From contig JMMB01000007.1 of NCBI GenBank assembly GCA_000686145.1, positions 1,364,001 through 1,428,000 on the forward strand: a DNA stretch of 64,000 bases, read 5' to 3'. The notes beneath the pieces were generated by a model. That model was not told the DNA's origin, searched no databases, and saw only the letters and a program-made list of their open reading frames with translations. This document shows positions 62,979 to 64,000 of this stretch, piece by piece. Origin of the DNA: Peptostreptococcaceae bacterium VA2 (GTDB taxonomy: Bacteria; Bacillota; Clostridia; Peptostreptococcales; Peptostreptococcaceae). Made by a program: the position numbers and the translations under genes. Numbering within the stretch: position 1 is the stretch's first letter; every line of letters begins with the position of its first letter.

Positions 62979-63650
62979 ATGAAAAAATTAAAAGTATCAA
63001 ATCTAAAAAAAATATATGGAAAACGAGAAAATGAAGTACACGCAATAGATGGAATAAATTTAGAAATAGAACCAAATAAATTTACTGCTATAATAGGTCC
63101 AAGTGGTTCAGGAAAAAGTACATTACTTCACTGTATGGCAGGACTAGACAAGCCAACTTCAGGAAATGTTTATCTTGATGATATAGACATCTACACTATG
63201 AACGATGATAAATTATCAAAGATAAGAAGAGAAGAGTTTGGATTTATATTCCAAAGCTATAATCTAATACCAGTTATAAATGTATATGACAATATAATCC
63301 TTCCAGTATCTGTAGATGGAAAAAAAGAAGACAAAGAGTACATAAATACTTTAATTGAAAAGTTAGGTATATCAAATCAAATAAATAAATTTCCAAATGA
63401 ACTTTCAGGAGGGCAACAACAGAGGGTAGCAATTGCTAGAGCACTTGCAAATAAGCCGTCAGTAATATTTGCAGACGAACCTACTGGAAACTTAGACTCA
63501 AAGACTACAGATGAAGTAATGAAAATATTAAAGCTTTGTGTTAAGGAATTTAAACAAACTTTAGTTATGATAACTCATAATGATGAAATTGCAAAAACTG
63601 CTGATAAAGTTATAGCTATAGCTGATGGAAAGATAGTTGAATCTAAATAG
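62979..63650 (+). CDS. ABC transporter ATPase for the FtsX permease
   Basis: A 223-residue MacB/LolD-type ATPase: Walker A GPSGSGKST, Q-loop QSYNLIPVINVYDN, signature ELSGGQQQRV, Walker B FADEPTGNLDSKT and switch ITHND. ATG 62979 has GGGGGAG seven bases upstream; the in-frame TTG at 62964 lies before that site. It is the only intact ATPase of the tandem array and may energise both permeases. Confidence 0.92.
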   Translation: MKKLKVSNLKKIYGKRENEVHAIDGINLEIEPNKFTAIIGPSGSGKSTLLHCMAGLDKPTSGNVYLDDIDIYTMNDDKLSKIRREEFGFIFQSYNLIPVINVYDNIILPVSVDGKKEDKEYINTLIEKLGISNQINKFPNELSGGQQQRVAIARALANKPSVIFADEPTGNLDSKTTDEVMKILKLCVKEFKQTLVMITHNDEIAKTADKVIAIADGKIVESK

Positions 63651-63695
63651 TTAAAGATGTTTACACATAAGAATCAAATATCCAGATTATATAAA

Positions 63696-63727
63696 GGGAT
63701 AGCAATTAAGCTATCTCTTATTTTTGT
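63696..63727 (+). terminator. Terminator after the ATPase
   Basis: GATAGC and GCTATC pair, then TCTTATTTTT, the same as at 57968. Confidence 0.6.
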
Positions 63728-63757
63728 GGAAAAAATAATATAAAAGGAGTAAGGGAT

Positions 63758-63792
63758 TTAAATATGGTATAATCATATTTGAATTTATCAAT
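63758..63792. promoter_or_regulatory. Second copy of the -10-centred inverted repeat
   Basis: AAATATGGTATAATC and ATATTTGAATTT correspond to 58068-58100; the left arm is shortened to six matching bases. Confidence 0.4.
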
Positions 63793-63837
63793 CAAATAAA
63801 TTTTAATAGGGAATAAAAAAAGGGACTACATAAGGGG

Positions 63838-63851
63838 GAACTTATGAATTA
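63838..63851 (+). other. Scar of a deleted response-regulator gene
   Basis: GGGGGAACTTATGA, the ribosome-binding site and start of the regulator in unit 1, is joined directly to the last bases before the kinase start (ATTATGTTAGTTAG). The whole regulator gene is missing, so its old ATG now opens a 5-codon ORF. Confidence 0.8.
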
Positions 63852-64000
63852 TGTTAGTTAGTATCTATTGTTTAGTTGTTTTAAATATGGTAACATTTAT
63901 AGTTTTATTTTTTATGTTAATGAATAAAACAAATTATGTTTATCGATATAAATTTGAGGTTAAGTATGTACTGACAAGTATAGCCTTACTTTTTATAATT
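63851..64000 (+). CDS. GHKL-type sensor kinase, copy 2 (runs past window end)
   Basis: The first 50 codons (MLVSIYCLVVLNMVTFIVLF...) match the N-terminal TM region of the kinase at 58861, about 80% identical. The rest lies outside the window. It has no own regulator because of the upstream deletion, so if intact it could only signal to another regulator, such as the one at 58157. Translation would rely on the GGGGGA site 11 bases upstream. Confidence 0.75.
   Translation, partial: MLVSIYCLVVLNMVTFIVLFFMLMNKTNYVYRYKFEVKYVLTSIALLFII

Overview
The DNA is AT-rich (roughly 28-30% GC by eye). Ribosome-binding sites are strong GGAGG types, and TTG and GTG starts are frequent. The gene content (4-hydroxyphenylacetate decarboxylase operon, CD3324-family proteins, DUF1540, TerD-type protein, a sporulation-kinase-like orphan histidine kinase) points to an anaerobic Clostridia of the Peptostreptococcaceae, perhaps Paraclostridium. 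The species is inference. No rRNA, tRNA or CRISPR array was seen. Most genes lie on the + strand.

Region 1 (1-33.3 kb) is an accessory island cut into modules by six copies of a ~43-bp repeat (2430, 7594, 19513, 22262, 31424, 33283). Each copy sits after the last gene of a module and just before an intrinsic terminator. Its core resembles the 3' end of tmRNA (CGTCTCCACCA), so I read the array as tandem ssrA-type attachment sites left by serial integration. The modules hold an NB-ARC/TPR protein; DUF2971 plus a DUF4297-STAND protein; a zinc peptidase, a Septu-like (PtuAB) pair between 160-bp direct repeats, an orphan kinase, an aminopeptidase and a heterodimeric ABC exporter; an extra cysteinyl-tRNA synthetase behind a Cys-codon leader peptide and two terminators; an oligopeptide transporter, a secreted metallo-hydrolase with an internal stop and a TerA-like protein; and a small HTH protein with an esterase. 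Broken genes fill the joints (5'-nucleotidase, YgiT-type antitoxin, helicase tails, TnpC-like protein).

Region 2 (33.3-40 kb) is mostly decayed: reverse transcriptase, sortase B, bacitracin-type ABC transporter and IS4-type transposase remnants. It also holds intact DUF1540, SodC-like and SagB-type genes and, on the minus strand, a secreted Toxin_10 (Cry35/BinAB-like) protein with a lectin-like N-terminus.

Region 3 (40-45.1 kb) is an hpdBCA operon for p-cresol formation, followed by a Crp/Fnr regulator. A perfect 57-bp palindrome lies where a class II activator should bind. Region 4 (45.1-55 kb) has a Ca2+-type P-ATPase and its truncated duplicate, a B3/B4 protein, an ABC-2 transporter, a second small HTH protein with a leader ORF and hairpin, and an ABC-F protein. 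A ~315-nt structured element with its own promoter and terminator occurs twice in full (38.9 and 48.2 kb) and twice as a 3' fragment.

Region 5 (55-64 kb) is a tandem array of a peptide-sensing/export module (FtsX permease, ABC ATPase, LytTR response regulator, GHKL kinase) with a ~5-kb period. Copy 1 has lost the ATPase and copy 2 has lost the response regulator; scars mark both losses. Both permeases carry the same 21-bp-spaced direct repeats (probable LytTR site) followed by a leader terminator, so the copies probably work as one circuit.
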